The notes under the pieces are model-generated. The model was not told the DNA's origin. It saw only the letters and a list, made by a program, of their open reading frames with translations, and searched no databases. DNA of 52,238 nucleotides from Frankia sp. AgB1.9. GTDB taxonomy: Bacteria; Actinomycetota; Actinomycetes; Frankiales; Frankiaceae. Below are positions 8,827-17,694 of this stretch, in pieces. The position numbers were made by a program, and so were the translations under genes. Where the stretch lies: positions 46,513 to 98,750 of the forward strand of contig NZ_JADWYX010000008.1 of NCBI RefSeq assembly GCF_016786355.1, in the 5' to 3' direction. Position 1 is the stretch's first letter; the number at the start of each line of letters is the position of its first letter.

Positions 8827-8921
8827 TTGCCTGGCTCGGGCGCTGAGCGCCCTCGCCTAGCTGGTTCGGGGGAGGCGCGGAGTTACGAGGCGGGCGTCTA
8901 TCCAGGGTCGGGATCTTGGTT
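8793..8921. repeat. Intergenic compound repeat, copy B (about 130 bp, two hairpins)
   Basis: This matches 3819-3948. After the first stem-loop it carries the same second hairpin GGGCGC-tga-GCGCCC at 8838-8852 and the same tail ending in CCAGGGTCGGGATCT. The last 93 bp are the same length as in copy A with no gap needed. Behind it a 25-nt unit (8912-8936) is repeated at 8943-8967, running up to the -10 box of the ABC-F gene. Confidence 0.7.
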
Positions 8922-8967
8922 GGGTTTTCGCGCCCGGATCGAGATCTTGGTTGCGTTTCGTCGCCCG

Positions 8968-8973
8968 TAGGCT
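8968..8973 (+). promoter_or_regulatory. -10 box TAGGCT of a probable leaderless promoter
   Basis: TAGGCT lies exactly 6 nt before the GTG at 8980, and no ribosome binding site is visible. The same hexamer at the same distance precedes the second mannosyltransferase. Confidence 0.5.
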
Positions 8974-8979
8974 AGGCCG

Positions 8980-10791
8980 GTGGCCCATCTACTTGGCGCG
9001 GAAGCACTGCATCTGGAGTATCCGACCCGCGTCGTCTTCGACTCGATCACCCTCGGCGTCAACGAGGGTGATCGGATCGGGATCGTCGGCCAGAACGGCG
9101 GCGGCAAGTCCAGCCTGATCGGCATGCTGTCGGGCCGGATCACGCCCGACGAGGGCCGGGTCACCCGCCGAGGCGGGGTGCGGGTCTGTGTGCTCGACCA
9201 GGCCGACACGCTCGACCCGGCGCACACCGTCGGCCAGGTGATCGTCGGTGATCGTCCGGAGCACGAGTGGGCCGGCGACCCGGCGGTCCGCGACGTCATC
9301 GCGGGCCTTGTCACGGACGTCCCGTGGGCGGCCACCGTCGGCACCCTCAGCGGCGGGCAGCGCCGCCGGGTCGCGCTCGCCGCCCTGCTCGTCGGCGACT
9401 GGGATGTGATCATCCTGGACGAGCCGACGAACCACCTCGACGTCGAGGGCATCACCTGGCTCGCCGACCATCTCAAGCGCCGCTGGTCGCGGACGGCCGG
9501 CGGACTGCTGGTCGTCACGCACGACCGCTGGTTCCTCGACGAGATCTGCACCGCCACGTGGGAGGTGCACGACCAGATCGTCGAGCCCTTCGAGGGCGGT
9601 TACGCGGCCTACGTGCTGCAGCGGGTCGAACGCGACCGCCAGACGGCGGCCAGCGAGGCCAAGCGGCAGAACCTGATGCGCAAGGAGCTCGCCTGGCTGC
9701 GCCGTGGCGCGCCGGCCCGCACCTCGAAGCCGAAGTTCCGGATCGACGCCGCGAACGCGCTCATCGCGGACGTCCCGCCGCCGCGTGACCGGCTGGAGCT
9801 CTCGCGGCTCGCGACGGCGCGCCTCGGCAAGGACGTCGTCGACCTGCTGGACGTCTCGGTCTCGTTCGACGGCCGGCCAATCCTGCGGGACATCGAGTGG
9901 CGGGTCGGGCCCGGCGAGCGGACCGGCCTGCTCGGCGCGAACGGCGCCGGCAAGTCCACCCTGCTCTCGCTGGTCGCGGGCACGCTCGCGCCGACCGCGG
10001 GGACGGTGAAGACCGGCAAGACCGTCCGGATCGGCGTCCTGGACCAGGGGCTGCGCGAGCTGGACGAGGTCGCCGGCGACCGGGTGCGCGAGGTCCTGGC
10101 CCGGACGAAGACGACCTTCATGATCGACGGCAAGGAGCTGACGCCGGGGCAGCTGCTGGAGCGGCTCGGCTTCGCCCGCGAGCACCTCTCGGCCCGGGTC
10201 TTCGACCTGTCCGGTGGCCAGCGCCGCCGGCTGCACCTGCTGCTCGTGCTGCTGGCCGAGCCGAACGTCCTGATCCTCGACGAGCCGACGAACGACCTCG
10301 ATGTCGACATGCTCGCGGTGATGGAGGACGTCCTGGACTCCTGGCCGGGCACGCTGCTCGTCGTCTCGCACGACCGGTACTTCCTGGAGCGGGTGACCGA
10401 CCAGCAGTACGCGATCCTGGACGGCCGGCTGCGGCACCTGCCGGGCGGCGTCGACGAGTACCTGCGGCTGCGGGCCTCGGGCGCCTCGTCGACCGCGGTG
10501 GCCCCCGCGAAGGGTGGCGCCCCGGCGGGCAACGGCCGCGGCGGGAGCGCCCCCGTGACGCCGAAACTGGCTGGCGCCGAGCTGCGCGCGGCGCAGAAGG
10601 AGCTCACCGCGACGGAGCGTCGCCTCGACCGGCTCGCCGGCCAGGTCGCGACGGCCCACAAGAACCTGGCCGACCACGACCCCGCCGACTACGAGGGTGT
10701 CCTGCGGATCACCAAGGCGGTCGGCGACCTGGAGGCCGAGATCGTCGCCCTGGAGGAGCGCTGGCTGGAACTGTCCGAGCAGGCCGGCTAG
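8980..10791 (+). CDS. ABC-F family ATPase (Uup-like)
   Basis: A 603-residue soluble protein with two ATP-binding cassettes and no membrane segments, hence not a transporter. Cassette 1 has G-Q-N-G-G-G-K-S-S, L-S-G-G-Q-R-R-R-V and I-I-L-D-E-P-T-N-H-L-D. Cassette 2 has G-A-N-G-A-G-K-S-T, L-S-G-G-Q-R-R-R-L and L-I-L-D-E-P-T-N-D-L-D. The linker between them (about 215-275) is long and basic. The last 70 residues form a charged coiled coil as in Uup. ABC-F proteins act on the ribosome to relieve stalling or protect against antibiotics; Uup is also linked to ribosome assembly and DNA transactions. GTG 8980 is set by the leaderless promoter. It is convergent with ispE, whose stop codon overlaps its end by 4 nt. 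Confidence 0.93.
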   Translation: MAHLLGAEALHLEYPTRVVFDSITLGVNEGDRIGIVGQNGGGKSSLIGMLSGRITPDEGRVTRRGGVRVCVLDQADTLDPAHTVGQVIVGDRPEHEWAGDPAVRDVIAGLVTDVPWAATVGTLSGGQRRRVALAALLVGDWDVIILDEPTNHLDVEGITWLADHLKRRWSRTAGGLLVVTHDRWFLDEICTATWEVHDQIVEPFEGGYAAYVLQRVERDRQTAASEAKRQNLMRKELAWLRRGAPARTSKPKFRIDAANALIADVPPPRDRLELSRLATARLGKDVVDLLDVSVSFDGRPILRDIEWRVGPGERTGLLGANGAGKSTLLSLVAGTLAPTAGTVKTGKTVRIGVLDQGLRELDEVAGDRVREVLARTKTTFMIDGKELTPGQLLERLGFAREHLSARVFDLSGGQRRRLHLLLVLLAEPNVLILDEPTNDLDVDMLAVMEDVLDSWPGTLLVVSHDRYFLERVTDQQYAILDGRLRHLPGGVDEYLRLRASGASSTAVAPAKGGAPAGNGRGGSAPVTPKLAGAELRAAQKELTATERRLDRLAGQVATAHKNLADHDPADYEGVLRITKAVGDLEAEIVALEERWLELSEQAG

Positions 10792-11801
10792 AGCACGGTC
10801 GCGCCGGGGGCCGGCGCGGTCGCCGCGCGGACGGCGCGGGCCAGGCCGCTCGCCGCGAGACCGGCGGCGAGATCGGCGCCGTGGGCCGCGTCGCGGGCGA
10901 GGAAGGCCGTCGTCGGGCCGGAGCCGGAGACCAGCGCGCCGAGTGCGCCGAGTGCGCGGCCTTCGGCCAGCACGTCGCCGAGCGACGGCCGCAGCCGGAT
11001 CGCCGGCGCCTGCAGGTCGTTGCACAGCGCCGCACCGAGCACGGCCGGGTCGCCGGTGGCGACGGCGGCCAGCACCGCGTCGGCCGGAGTCGGCGCGGTG
11101 CGGCCGTCGGCCGTGCGGCCCTCGGTCGCGCCGCTGTCGAACTCCCGGTAGACGGACGGGGTCGACAGGCCGCCGTCGGCGAGCGCGAACACCCAGTGGT
11201 ACTCGCCGGCAGCGGCGACGAGGGAGAGCTGCTCGCCGCGGCCGACGCCCAGCGCGGTGCCACCGGTCAGCGGGAACGGCACGTCGCTGCCGAGGCGGGC
11301 GGCGAGCTCGGCGAGCGTCTGGACGGACAGGCCCGTGCCCCACAACGCGTCGCAGGCGACGAGCGCGGCGGCGCCGTCGGCGCTGCCCCCGGCCATCCCC
11401 GCGGCCACCGGGATGCCCTTGGCCATCGCGAGGTGAATCCGGCGGCCGCGCAGGCCCGCGGTCTCGGCGACCAGCAGCGCCGCGCGGACCGCGAGGTTGT
11501 CCGCGTTGGTCGGGACCACGGCGGGATCGCCCGCCGGCCCGACGGCACCCTCGCCGCTGATCTCGACGGTCGCGGTGACCGCCGGTCCGTCGCCGGAGCC
11601 GTCGGCCGGCTCCAGGTCGGTGACGGTCAGCTCGTCGTACAGCCCGACGGCCTGCAGCACGGTGATGACCTCGTGGAAGCCGTCGGCGCGACGAGGCCCG
11701 ACCCCCAGGTGCAGGTTGACCTTGGCCGGCGCGCGCACGGTTACGCGGCGCGGCGAGGACTCGGGCGACAACGTCGATCCGGTCGAAAGCTCGGTGGACA
11801 T
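10788..11801 (-). CDS. ispE: 4-diphosphocytidyl-2-C-methyl-D-erythritol kinase
   Basis: A 337-residue GHMP-family kinase of the non-mevalonate isoprenoid pathway that phosphorylates CDP-methylerythritol. R-A-P-A-K-V-N-L-H-L-G near residue 20 is the family start motif, and P-V-A-A-G-M-A-G-G-S-A-D-G-A-A-A is the ATP-binding glycine loop. The C-terminal glycine motif (V-S-G-S-G-P-T) is also visible. The ATG at 11799-11801 has AAGGAG 7 nt upstream; the longer open frame to 12269 is GC-driven. The usual partner ksgA is not next to it here. It overlaps the ABC-F stop convergently by 4 nt. Confidence 0.94.
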   Translation of the reverse strand: MSTELSTGSTLSPESSPRRVTVRAPAKVNLHLGVGPRRADGFHEVITVLQAVGLYDELTVTDLEPADGSGDGPAVTATVEISGEGAVGPAGDPAVVPTNADNLAVRAALLVAETAGLRGRRIHLAMAKGIPVAAGMAGGSADGAAALVACDALWGTGLSVQTLAELAARLGSDVPFPLTGGTALGVGRGEQLSLVAAAGEYHWVFALADGGLSTPSVYREFDSGATEGRTADGRTAPTPADAVLAAVATGDPAVLGAALCNDLQAPAIRLRPSLGDVLAEGRALGALGALVSGSGPTTAFLARDAAHGADLAAGLAASGLARAVRAATAPAPGATVL

Positions 11802-12189
11802 CGCTCGGCTCCTTGCGGGTGGCGGGCTCGCCCGAGAACCTATCCGGCCCGGCCGGGGCCGCTTGCCCAGCCGGTCCTGGCGCGGTGCGAGCGCTACCGA
11901 GCGCAGCCGAGCCCGGGTGGCGCGGCCGCGGCTCCGGGCGTTCCGGGTGCGTCGGGAGGGGAGGGGCGTGGCGCGGCGGCGACGGTCCGGTACTGTGAAG
12001 AGCCGGAATCCTGGTGACGTCCGCAGTCTCGTGCCGTAGCTCGTGATCGAGAGCCGTTCCGTCTCGATGAGTCGCAGCCCTGTGCAGTGGCCGGGGTCCC
12101 GCTGACCCGGCAGCCACGCGTCGGTCCCCACCGACCCGCCGTCGCCTGGATCCGTAGCACCTGAGTCAGTCGAGAGGATGAGCACCGCC
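11802..12189. other. Divergent intergenic region between ispE and rplY
   Basis: About 390 nt without a supported gene; it must hold the promoters of ispE (minus) and rplY (plus). No convincing paired -35/-10 elements stand out. GAGAGG at 12172-12177 lies 12 nt before the preferred rplY start. Confidence 0.35.
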
Positions 12190-12816
12190 ATGTCCGAGGT
12201 CCGCATCGTCGCGGAGCCGCGCACCGAGTTCGGGAAGGGCGGCGCTCGTCGCACCCGACGGGCCGGCAAGGTTCCGGCCGTCCTTTACGGGCACGGCCAG
12301 CCGCCGCGACACATCGCACTTTCCCAGCGTGAACTGCTGCACGCGTTCAAGACCGACGCCGGCACGAACGTGCTGCTCACCGTTGACCTGGGTGACGGCA
12401 CCGAGCTGGCGCTGCCGAAGGACGTACAGCGTCACCCCATCAAGGGCAGCTTCGAGCACGTCGACCTCGTGATCGTCCGTCAGGGCGAGAAGGTCAACGT
12501 CGACGTCCCGGTGGTCATCACCGGCGAGCTGCACCCGGACGCGATCCTGGACCAGCCGAACAACACCGTCTCGGTGCTGGCGCCGGCCACGGCAATCCCG
12601 GACTCGCTCACCGTCGACATCACGGGCATGGGCCCCGGCTCGCACCTCACGGCCGGTCAGCTCAAGCTTCCCGACAACGTGGTGCTGAACGGCGACCCCG
12701 AGCTGATCATCGCGTTGGCGCTCGTGAAGCCGACGGCGGCGCAGCACGAGGCCGGCCTCGGCGAAGCCGAGGGTGCCGAGAGCACGGGCGAGGCGGCTCC
12801 GGCCGAATCCGAGTAG
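12190..12816 (+). CDS. rplY: 50S ribosomal protein L25 / general stress protein Ctc
   Basis: A 208-residue protein of the long (Ctc/TL5) L25 class that binds 5S rRNA. The N-terminal L25 domain carries R-T-E-F-G-K-G-G-A-R-R-T-R-R and the V-P-A-V-L-Y-G-H-G motif. The C-terminal beta domain covers about residues 95-185, and the acidic tail (G-E-A-E-G-A-E-S-T-G-E-A-A) is common in actinobacteria. The ATG at 12190 is preferred over the in-frame ATG at 12178, because the only GAGAGG directly abuts the upstream one; its own spacing of 12 nt is long, so the start is uncertain by four residues. It precedes pth, as in many actinobacteria, but a strong terminator separates the two. Confidence 0.95.
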   Translation: MSEVRIVAEPRTEFGKGGARRTRRAGKVPAVLYGHGQPPRHIALSQRELLHAFKTDAGTNVLLTVDLGDGTELALPKDVQRHPIKGSFEHVDLVIVRQGEKVNVDVPVVITGELHPDAILDQPNNTVSVLAPATAIPDSLTVDITGMGPGSHLTAGQLKLPDNVVLNGDPELIIALALVKPTAAQHEAGLGEAEGAESTGEAAPAESE

Positions 12817-12850
12817 TTCGCGGCCGGGCCAGCTCGGCCAGGACCCGCCG

Positions 12851-12906
12851 CGGCGTTCACGGCGCGGATCGCCTATCGACGATCCGCGCCGGAACGCCGC
12901 TTTTTC
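12851..12906 (+). terminator. Rho-independent terminator after rplY
   Basis: A long nearly perfect stem, GCGGCGTTC...GAACGCCGC outside and GGCGCGGATCG...CGATCCGCGCC inside, with a short loop near 12873-12879, runs directly into TTTTT at 12902-12906. It is the clearest canonical terminator in the window. Confidence 0.9.
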
Positions 12907-12959
12907 AATAGCAACAGTGATAATTCGCAAAAGCGGACAAGATTGCGGCGGGACTGCGG

Positions 12960-13547
12960 ATGGCTGGCGAGGACGACGGAGCCTGGCTGGTTGTCGGCCT
13001 GGGTAATCCGGGTCCGGAGTACGCGAGCACCCGCCACAACGCCGGCTTCCTCGTCGTGGACCTGCTCGCCGAGCGGCACGGGGCCAGGCTGCGGTCGCAC
13101 AAGGCACGCGCCGACGCGGCGCAGCTGCGGCTCGGCGGTGTCTCGGCCGTGCTGGCCCGGCCCCGGTCGTACATGAACGTCTCTGGTCCGCCGGTCGCGG
13201 CGCTGCGCTCGTTCTTCAAGGTCGACCCCGAGCGGGTGATCGTCGTGCACGACGAGCTCGACATCCCGTTCGGCGCGGTCCGGCTCAAGCGCGGCGGCGG
13301 CGACAACGGACACAACGGGCTGCGGTCGATCACCTCGTCGCTCGGCACCCGGGACTACCTGCGCGTCCGCTTCGGCATCGGCCGTCCGCCCGGCCGGATG
13401 GACCCGGCCGACTTCGTCCTGCGTGACTTCGCCGCCCCGGAGCGCAAGGAACTGCCGTTCCTGGTCGACCGGGCGGCGGACGCCGTGGAGGCGCTGGTCA
13501 CCGAGGGCCTCGAGCCGACCCAGAACCGCTTTCACTCCCTGGCCTGA
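12960..13547 (+). CDS. pth: Peptidyl-tRNA hydrolase
   Basis: A 195-residue enzyme that frees tRNA from dropped-off peptidyl-tRNA. Family motifs are present: [10 protein letters not shown] near residue 12, T-R-H-N-A-G-F (catalytic His), [20 protein letters not shown] and G-H-N-G-L-R-S-I. The ATG at 12960 gives the normal N-terminus. The region before it (12900-12950) is AT-rich for this genome and probably contains a promoter beyond the rplY terminator. It is convergent with the first glycosyltransferase gene of the glycan island. Confidence 0.95.
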   Translation: MAGEDDGAWLVVGLGNPGPEYASTRHNAGFLVVDLLAERHGARLRSHKARADAAQLRLGGVSAVLARPRSYMNVSGPPVAALRSFFKVDPERVIVVHDELDIPFGAVRLKRGGGDNGHNGLRSITSSLGTRDYLRVRFGIGRPPGRMDPADFVLRDFAAPERKELPFLVDRAADAVEALVTEGLEPTQNRFHSLA

Positions 13548-13588
13548 GGCTCGCCGGGCTGGAGCGTCGCCTCTCGCGGTCGGCCTCG

Positions 13589-14830
13589 TCAGCCGGTGCC
13601 CGGCCGGCTCGGCAGCTCGTCGCGAATCCGCCGCAGCAGAGTGGTGTGGTCCAGCGTGCGCAGAACGTAGTCACGCCCAGATCGGCCCAGGTCGGCGGCC
13701 CGGACCGGGTCCGCGAGCAGCCCGCAGACCGCTTCGGTGAACGCCGCCGGCTCGTCCGCGACCAGCAGGTGCGTGGACGGCGTCATCTCCGGAACGGAAC
13801 GCGCTGCCTGCCAGCTCAGGCCCCGGCTGCCGGTCCGGGTGCTCACCACCGGCGTGCCCGCCGCCATCGCCGCGATCGCCTTGATGTTCACCCCGGAGCC
13901 CGACCGCATCGGGTTCACCGACACGACCGCCGACTCCACGTACTCGTCGACGCTCGGCACGTCGGTGTGCAGCTCGACGCTGGGAATCCCGTGCAGCCAG
14001 TCGGCCAGGCCCGGCTCGGGGCGGCGGCCCACCACGCGGAAGACGGCCGCCGGGTGACGCGCCCGCACTCCGTCCCAGCACCGGTCCAGGAACCAGCGCA
14101 GCGCCTCGACGTTCTGCGCGGTGTCCAGCGAGCCGACGAACACGACCGTGCCCGGGACCCGGTGGTTCCTCGTCGCGGCTGATCCGGCGGACGCGTCGTC
14201 CGCGAGCGCGCCCACCGGCAGGAACGGAGGCAGGTGGAAGGTGGTGACGCTGGCCCGCCGGCGGCGCCACTCGTGGTCCTCCAACGAGATGTCGGCGATC
14301 GCGGTGACCAGGGGCGAGTGGCCGAGCGATCGCTCGGCGAGCTGGAGCTTGCGGTACTCCAGCTCGTAGGCCGCCGCGCGAGGGCCGGACGAGCCACGCG
14401 CCATCGCCCGGAAGAACGCCGACTCGATGTTGTGCGCCCGCACCAGGTGGGGCAGCCGCCAGACCCGGGCGATCTCCTGGCCGAGCCGGGCGGCCCGGTA
14501 GCTGTAGCTGATGACCGCGTCGGCGCGCGGCGGCGTGGCATGCAGCGCCCGGCGCAGCGGCCCGACCGGCCGTGACGCGTACATGTACGGCGTCACGCGC
14601 AGGTGGGCCAGTGGGCTGTCATCGCGGGGCAGCGGGATCACCGCGGCGCCGGGAACCGCCTTCTCGACCGCGTCGACGTCGAGGGCGCTCTTGGTGGGGA
14701 TCAGGACCTGCATGCGGATGCCGGCGTTCGACGCGGCGGTGAGGAACCCGAAGGTCTCGACCCGGCCGCCGGCGTCCATCGGAAGGAACGGCTCCTCGAC
14801 GACGACGATCCAGCGTTCGGCACCGCTCAC
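13589..14830 (-). CDS. Group 1 glycosyltransferase (GT4-like)
   Basis: About 413 residues with a GT-B fold layout. The N-terminal half is an acceptor domain (E-E-P-F-L-P-M-D-A-G-G-R-V near residue 10). The C-terminal half carries V-G-S-L-D and a donor-binding stretch with S-G-S-G-V-N-I-K followed by A-A-G-T-P-V-V-S-T, typical of sugar-nucleotide-dependent retaining enzymes. The start is uncertain: GTG 14839 gives the longest frame, but a TACAGT -10 box overlaps it and predicts a leaderless start at the GTG at 14828-14830, used here. It opens the glycan island and is divergent from a GT2 gene. Donor and acceptor cannot be told. Confidence 0.85.
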   Translation of the reverse strand: MSGAERWIVVVEEPFLPMDAGGRVETFGFLTAASNAGIRMQVLIPTKSALDVDAVEKAVPGAAVIPLPRDDSPLAHLRVTPYMYASRPVGPLRRALHATPPRADAVISYSYRAARLGQEIARVWRLPHLVRAHNIESAFFRAMARGSSGPRAAAYELEYRKLQLAERSLGHSPLVTAIADISLEDHEWRRRRASVTTFHLPPFLPVGALADDASAGSAATRNHRVPGTVVFVGSLDTAQNVEALRWFLDRCWDGVRARHPAAVFRVVGRRPEPGLADWLHGIPSVELHTDVPSVDEYVESAVVSVNPMRSGSGVNIKAIAAMAAGTPVVSTRTGSRGLSWQAARSVPEMTPSTHLLVADEPAAFTEAVCGLLADPVRAADLGRSGRDYVLRTLDHTTLLRRIRDELPSRPGTG

Positions 14831-15132
14831 GGCGCTCACTGTAGCCGGGGGGACGAAAGGCCCGACCTGGCCGCGCTGGGCCTGGCGTGGCCCGTCGCCG
14901 GGCGAGGCCGGGCCGGGCCGGCCGGGCGTGGAGCCGGGGGTCGACCATAGTTGTCGATGTCCCTAAATGCCACGGCTAAGCACGACATCGCCGTGGCCAC
15001 TTGTCACGAGGTGCGACATTGCGGGATTACCCTGCGTGTCTGGTTGCTCGGATACGCAATTTCCGCGCGCAACCCGCCGGGCGGTGGCCCCATCGACCAG
15101 TCATCGACAGGCTCCCGTTACGGTTATTGCCC
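14831..15132. promoter_or_regulatory. Divergent promoter region of two glycosyltransferase genes
   Basis: About 300 nt between divergent starts. TACAGT (14838-14843, minus strand) and TACGGT (15119-15124, plus strand) both sit at near-leaderless distance from the neighbouring start codons. An 8-bp inverted repeat GCCACGGC / GCCGTGGC (14969-14976 and 14990-14997) lies in an AT-richer stretch between them and could be an operator. Confidence 0.4.
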
Positions 15133-16566
15133 ATGGCAGCAGTTCGGGCCCTCGGCCGTGGCGCGACCGTCGCCCTTCTGGGAGCGGCCACCGTGTACGG
15201 TCACGTTCTGTATCCGGTCTACATCGGACTGAAAAGCCGAGGCCTTACCCCAGAGGTGCCGGCTGACCCGGCCGAATGGCCGTCGGTGAGCGTCGTCGTC
15301 GCGGCCTACCGGGAGAGCGCGATCATCGGCGCCAAGCTGGACGACCTGATGGCCATCGCGTACCCCGGGCCTATCGAGATCATCGTGGTCGCCGACGACG
15401 AGGAGACCGCCGCCGCGGCCCGTCGGGCCGGCGTCCGAGTGCTCTCCACCGGCGAGCGGCTCGGCAAGGCGCGTGCGGTCAACCGCGGCGTCTCCGCCGC
15501 CACCAACGACATCGTGCTGCTGACCGACGCGAACGCGACGGTCGCGCCGGACGCGCTGTGTGCCGCGATGCGCCACTTCGTCGACCCGAGCGTCGGCGCT
15601 GTCGCGGGCGAGAAGCAGGTCGAGGACCCGCAGGGCGCGCAGGGCTTCTACTGGCGGTTCGAGTCGTGGCTCAAGCGGTGCGAGTCGGCGACCGGCGCGA
15701 CCATCGGCGTCGTCGGGGAGTTCCTGGCCTTCCGCCGGGCGGCCTTCCGCCCGCTGCCCGCCGACACCGCGGTCGACGACGCCTGGCTCGCCCTCGACCT
15801 GCTGGAGGGCGGCCTGCGGGTGATCTACGAGCCCGAGGCGTACTCCGTCGAGGGCCCGTCGCCCTCCTTCCAGGACGAATGGGAACGGCGCACCCGGATC
15901 GTCGCCGGCAATCTGGACATGATGTGGCGGCGCCGTGACACCCTGTCGCCGGGTGCCCTGCCGGTCACCCCGCAGCTGTGGGGCCACCGGCTGGTCCGTT
16001 CGTCGGTCGGGCCGGTCGCCCATGTCGCCCTCGTCGCGCTGAGCGTCCCCGCCGCGCGGCACAGCTGGACCGCGCGGCTCTTCCTGGCCGGTAACGCGGC
16101 CGGCGCGGCCAGCGCGGTGGCGTTGACGACCGGGCGGCAGCTGCCCGGCCCGGCGCGCCTGTTCGCCCAGGTGTTCTTCCTGCAGGCGGTCGCGCTGGGC
16201 GGCGTCCGTCGCTTCCTGTCCGGCGACCGGCCCGCGGTCTGGCCGAAGCCGGACCGGCTGCCCGAGCCCGGCCGGCCCCCCGGCCCGGACGGCTCCCCGG
16301 CGGACCGGCCGGCCGCCGCCGGGTACCCGTCCCAGCGTGGCGGCCTCGGCATGGGCGAGCCTGTCATCGGACCCGAGGCCGCGGCCACCGGCCCGATCAT
16401 CCTGCCTCCGGGGTTCGGCAGCGGGCCGGGCTACGACGCGCAGCGGCTGAACCAGGCCTACGACCCCGCCGACCCGCTCGGCTCGGCCCAGAACTACGGA
16501 CCGGCCCAGAATTACGGACCGGCTCAGACCTATGGGCCCGCCCAGACCTACGGACCGGCCCAGTGA
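15133..16566 (+). CDS. Family 2 glycosyltransferase, membrane-associated, with repeat tail
   Basis: 477 residues. After an N-terminal hydrophobic segment comes a GT-A domain: S-V-V-V-A-A-Y-R-E-S (about residue 55), V-A-D-D-E-E-T, L-T-D-A-N-A-T as the metal-binding Asp motif, the acceptor-side V-D-D-A-W and a Q-x-x-x-R-R-like motif, as in polymerising GT2 enzymes. Two hydrophobic segments follow near 295-370. The C-terminal 100 residues are Pro/Gly-rich and end in four copies of A-Q-(N/T)-Y-G-P. ATG 15133 is chosen because a -10 box TACGGT ends 8 nt upstream and the longer frame lacks conserved sequence. The stop overlaps the next gene's GTG by 4 nt, so the two are translationally coupled. Confidence 0.86.
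   Translation: MAAVRALGRGATVALLGAATVYGHVLYPVYIGLKSRGLTPEVPADPAEWPSVSVVVAAYRESAIIGAKLDDLMAIAYPGPIEIIVVADDEETAAAARRAGVRVLSTGERLGKARAVNRGVSAATNDIVLLTDANATVAPDALCAAMRHFVDPSVGAVAGEKQVEDPQGAQGFYWRFESWLKRCESATGATIGVVGEFLAFRRAAFRPLPADTAVDDAWLALDLLEGGLRVIYEPEAYSVEGPSPSFQDEWERRTRIVAGNLDMMWRRRDTLSPGALPVTPQLWGHRLVRSSVGPVAHVALVALSVPAARHSWTARLFLAGNAAGAASAVALTTGRQLPGPARLFAQVFFLQAVALGGVRRFLSGDRPAVWPKPDRLPEPGRPPGPDGSPADRPAAAGYPSQRGGLGMGEPVIGPEAAATGPIILPPGFGSGPGYDAQRLNQAYDPADPLGSAQNYGPAQNYGPAQTYGPAQTYGPAQ
16486..16563 (+). repeat. 18-bp in-frame tandem repeat (4 full units plus 6 nt)
   Basis: Units at 16486-16503, 16504-16521, 16522-16539 and 16540-16557 encode A-Q-N-Y-G-P, A-Q-N-Y-G-P, A-Q-T-Y-G-P and A-Q-T-Y-G-P. 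Third positions vary between units, so the repeat is not brand new. It sits at the very C-terminus of the GT2 protein. Confidence 0.9.
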
Positions 16567-17492
16567 CCGCGGTCAGGCGGGAACGCGACGAGCCGGTCAG
16601 CGACCCCGGGTGGGCCTACGAGGTCGTCACCGTCAGCTTCCACAGCCGCGGGCAGCTGGAGCAGATGATCGCCGGTCTGCCGGCGGACATGCCCGTCGTG
16701 ATCGTCGACAACGCCAAGGGCGCCGACCGGGTCTGGGAGCTGATCGCCGACCGGCCGAACGGGCGCTACGTCGACTCCGGCGGCGGCAAGGGCTTCGCCA
16801 AGGCCGCCAACATGGGCATCCGGTCGTCCGCTTACGAGTACGTCATCCTCGGTAACCCGGACAGCCGGCCGGACGCCAAGATCATCGATTCCCTCGTCGA
16901 CGACCTGCGCGCCGACCAGGAGCTGGTCTGTAGCGCGGCGACGATGCAGGGCCACGACGGCCGGCCTGAGCTGGGCAACGGCGGCTGGGAGCCGACCCCG
17001 CGCCGGGTGCTGCTGCACGTGCTCGGCGCGCACAAGCTCGTCCCGACGTCGGCCCTGTTCGCCCGGCCCACGCCGGGCCGGGAGATGGCGCCGGAGTGGC
17101 TGACCGGAGCCTGCATGGCGCTGCGCCGGCGAACCTTCCTCGACCTCGGCGCCTTCGACGAGACGTTCTACGTCTACAACGAGGACATGGCGTTCGGCCG
17201 GGCGATCCGGGAGGCCGGGCTGCGCCAGAAGCTGCGCACCGACCTGCTGGTGCCGCACGGGGCCGGTGGCTCGGGCGCCGCGAAGACCTGGATGCTGCAG
17301 ATGCGGGGCGCGTCGATGATCCGCTATCTGCGCAAGCACAACGCGCCGCTGAAGGTCAACGCGATGCGCGCGATGCTCGTCGCCGGCTACGCCGGCCGGA
17401 CGGTGCTGTCCCGCGCCGGCGGCAAGGACGCGACCGCACAGGAGCACGCCGCGTACATCAAGGGCCTGCTCGTCGGCCCGCCGAAGCCGTAA
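16563..17492 (+). CDS. Family 2 glycosyltransferase, rhamnosyltransferase-like
   Basis: 309 residues, soluble, GT-A fold. It shows V-T-V-S-F-H-S early, V-I-V-D-N-A-K-G, G-F-A-K-A-A-N-M-G-I and L-G-N-P-D-S-R-P-D (nucleotide-sugar and metal binding), then F-D-E-T-F-Y-V-Y-N-E-D-M-A-F, the acceptor-side E-D motif of WbbL-like enzymes. The GTG start overlaps the upstream GT2 stop (GTGA), so the two glycosyltransferases probably act in the same glycan. The donor is unknown; WbbL-like relatives use dTDP-rhamnose. Confidence 0.88.
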   Translation: MTAVRRERDEPVSDPGWAYEVVTVSFHSRGQLEQMIAGLPADMPVVIVDNAKGADRVWELIADRPNGRYVDSGGGKGFAKAANMGIRSSAYEYVILGNPDSRPDAKIIDSLVDDLRADQELVCSAATMQGHDGRPELGNGGWEPTPRRVLLHVLGAHKLVPTSALFARPTPGREMAPEWLTGACMALRRRTFLDLGAFDETFYVYNEDMAFGRAIREAGLRQKLRTDLLVPHGAGGSGAAKTWMLQMRGASMIRYLRKHNAPLKVNAMRAMLVAGYAGRTVLSRAGGKDATAQEHAAYIKGLLVGPPKP

Positions 17493-17568
17493 CAGCCCGA
17501 CCAGACCCCACCAGCCAGTCGCCGGCCCGATGTCGGGTTCGGGACCAGCCGCGCCCCGACGCCGATCG

Positions 17569-17604
17569 CTGTGGAAAACTGCCGGAATCCGCAGACGTCC
17601 ACAG
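17569..17604. repeat. 7-bp inverted repeat CTGTGGA...TCCACAG upstream of the subtilase gene
   Basis: The arms are at 17569-17575 and 17598-17604, separated by 22 nt, in the 202-nt gap before the mycosin-like gene. It could be a regulatory site; it also resembles half of a DnaA box but there is no cluster. Confidence 0.3.
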
Positions 17605-17694
17605 TTGGCGGCATCGTGCTCCCTGTCTGGTGCGCACCGCACCCGCCGTTCACGAGGCCCGTACGGGACCAGACATGACACAGGGGGCGGGTCC

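Noticed and set aside
17569..17604. Replication origin or DnaA box cluster
   Set aside because: There is a single weak inverted pair of TGTGGA-like sequences and no dnaA, dnaN or further boxes.
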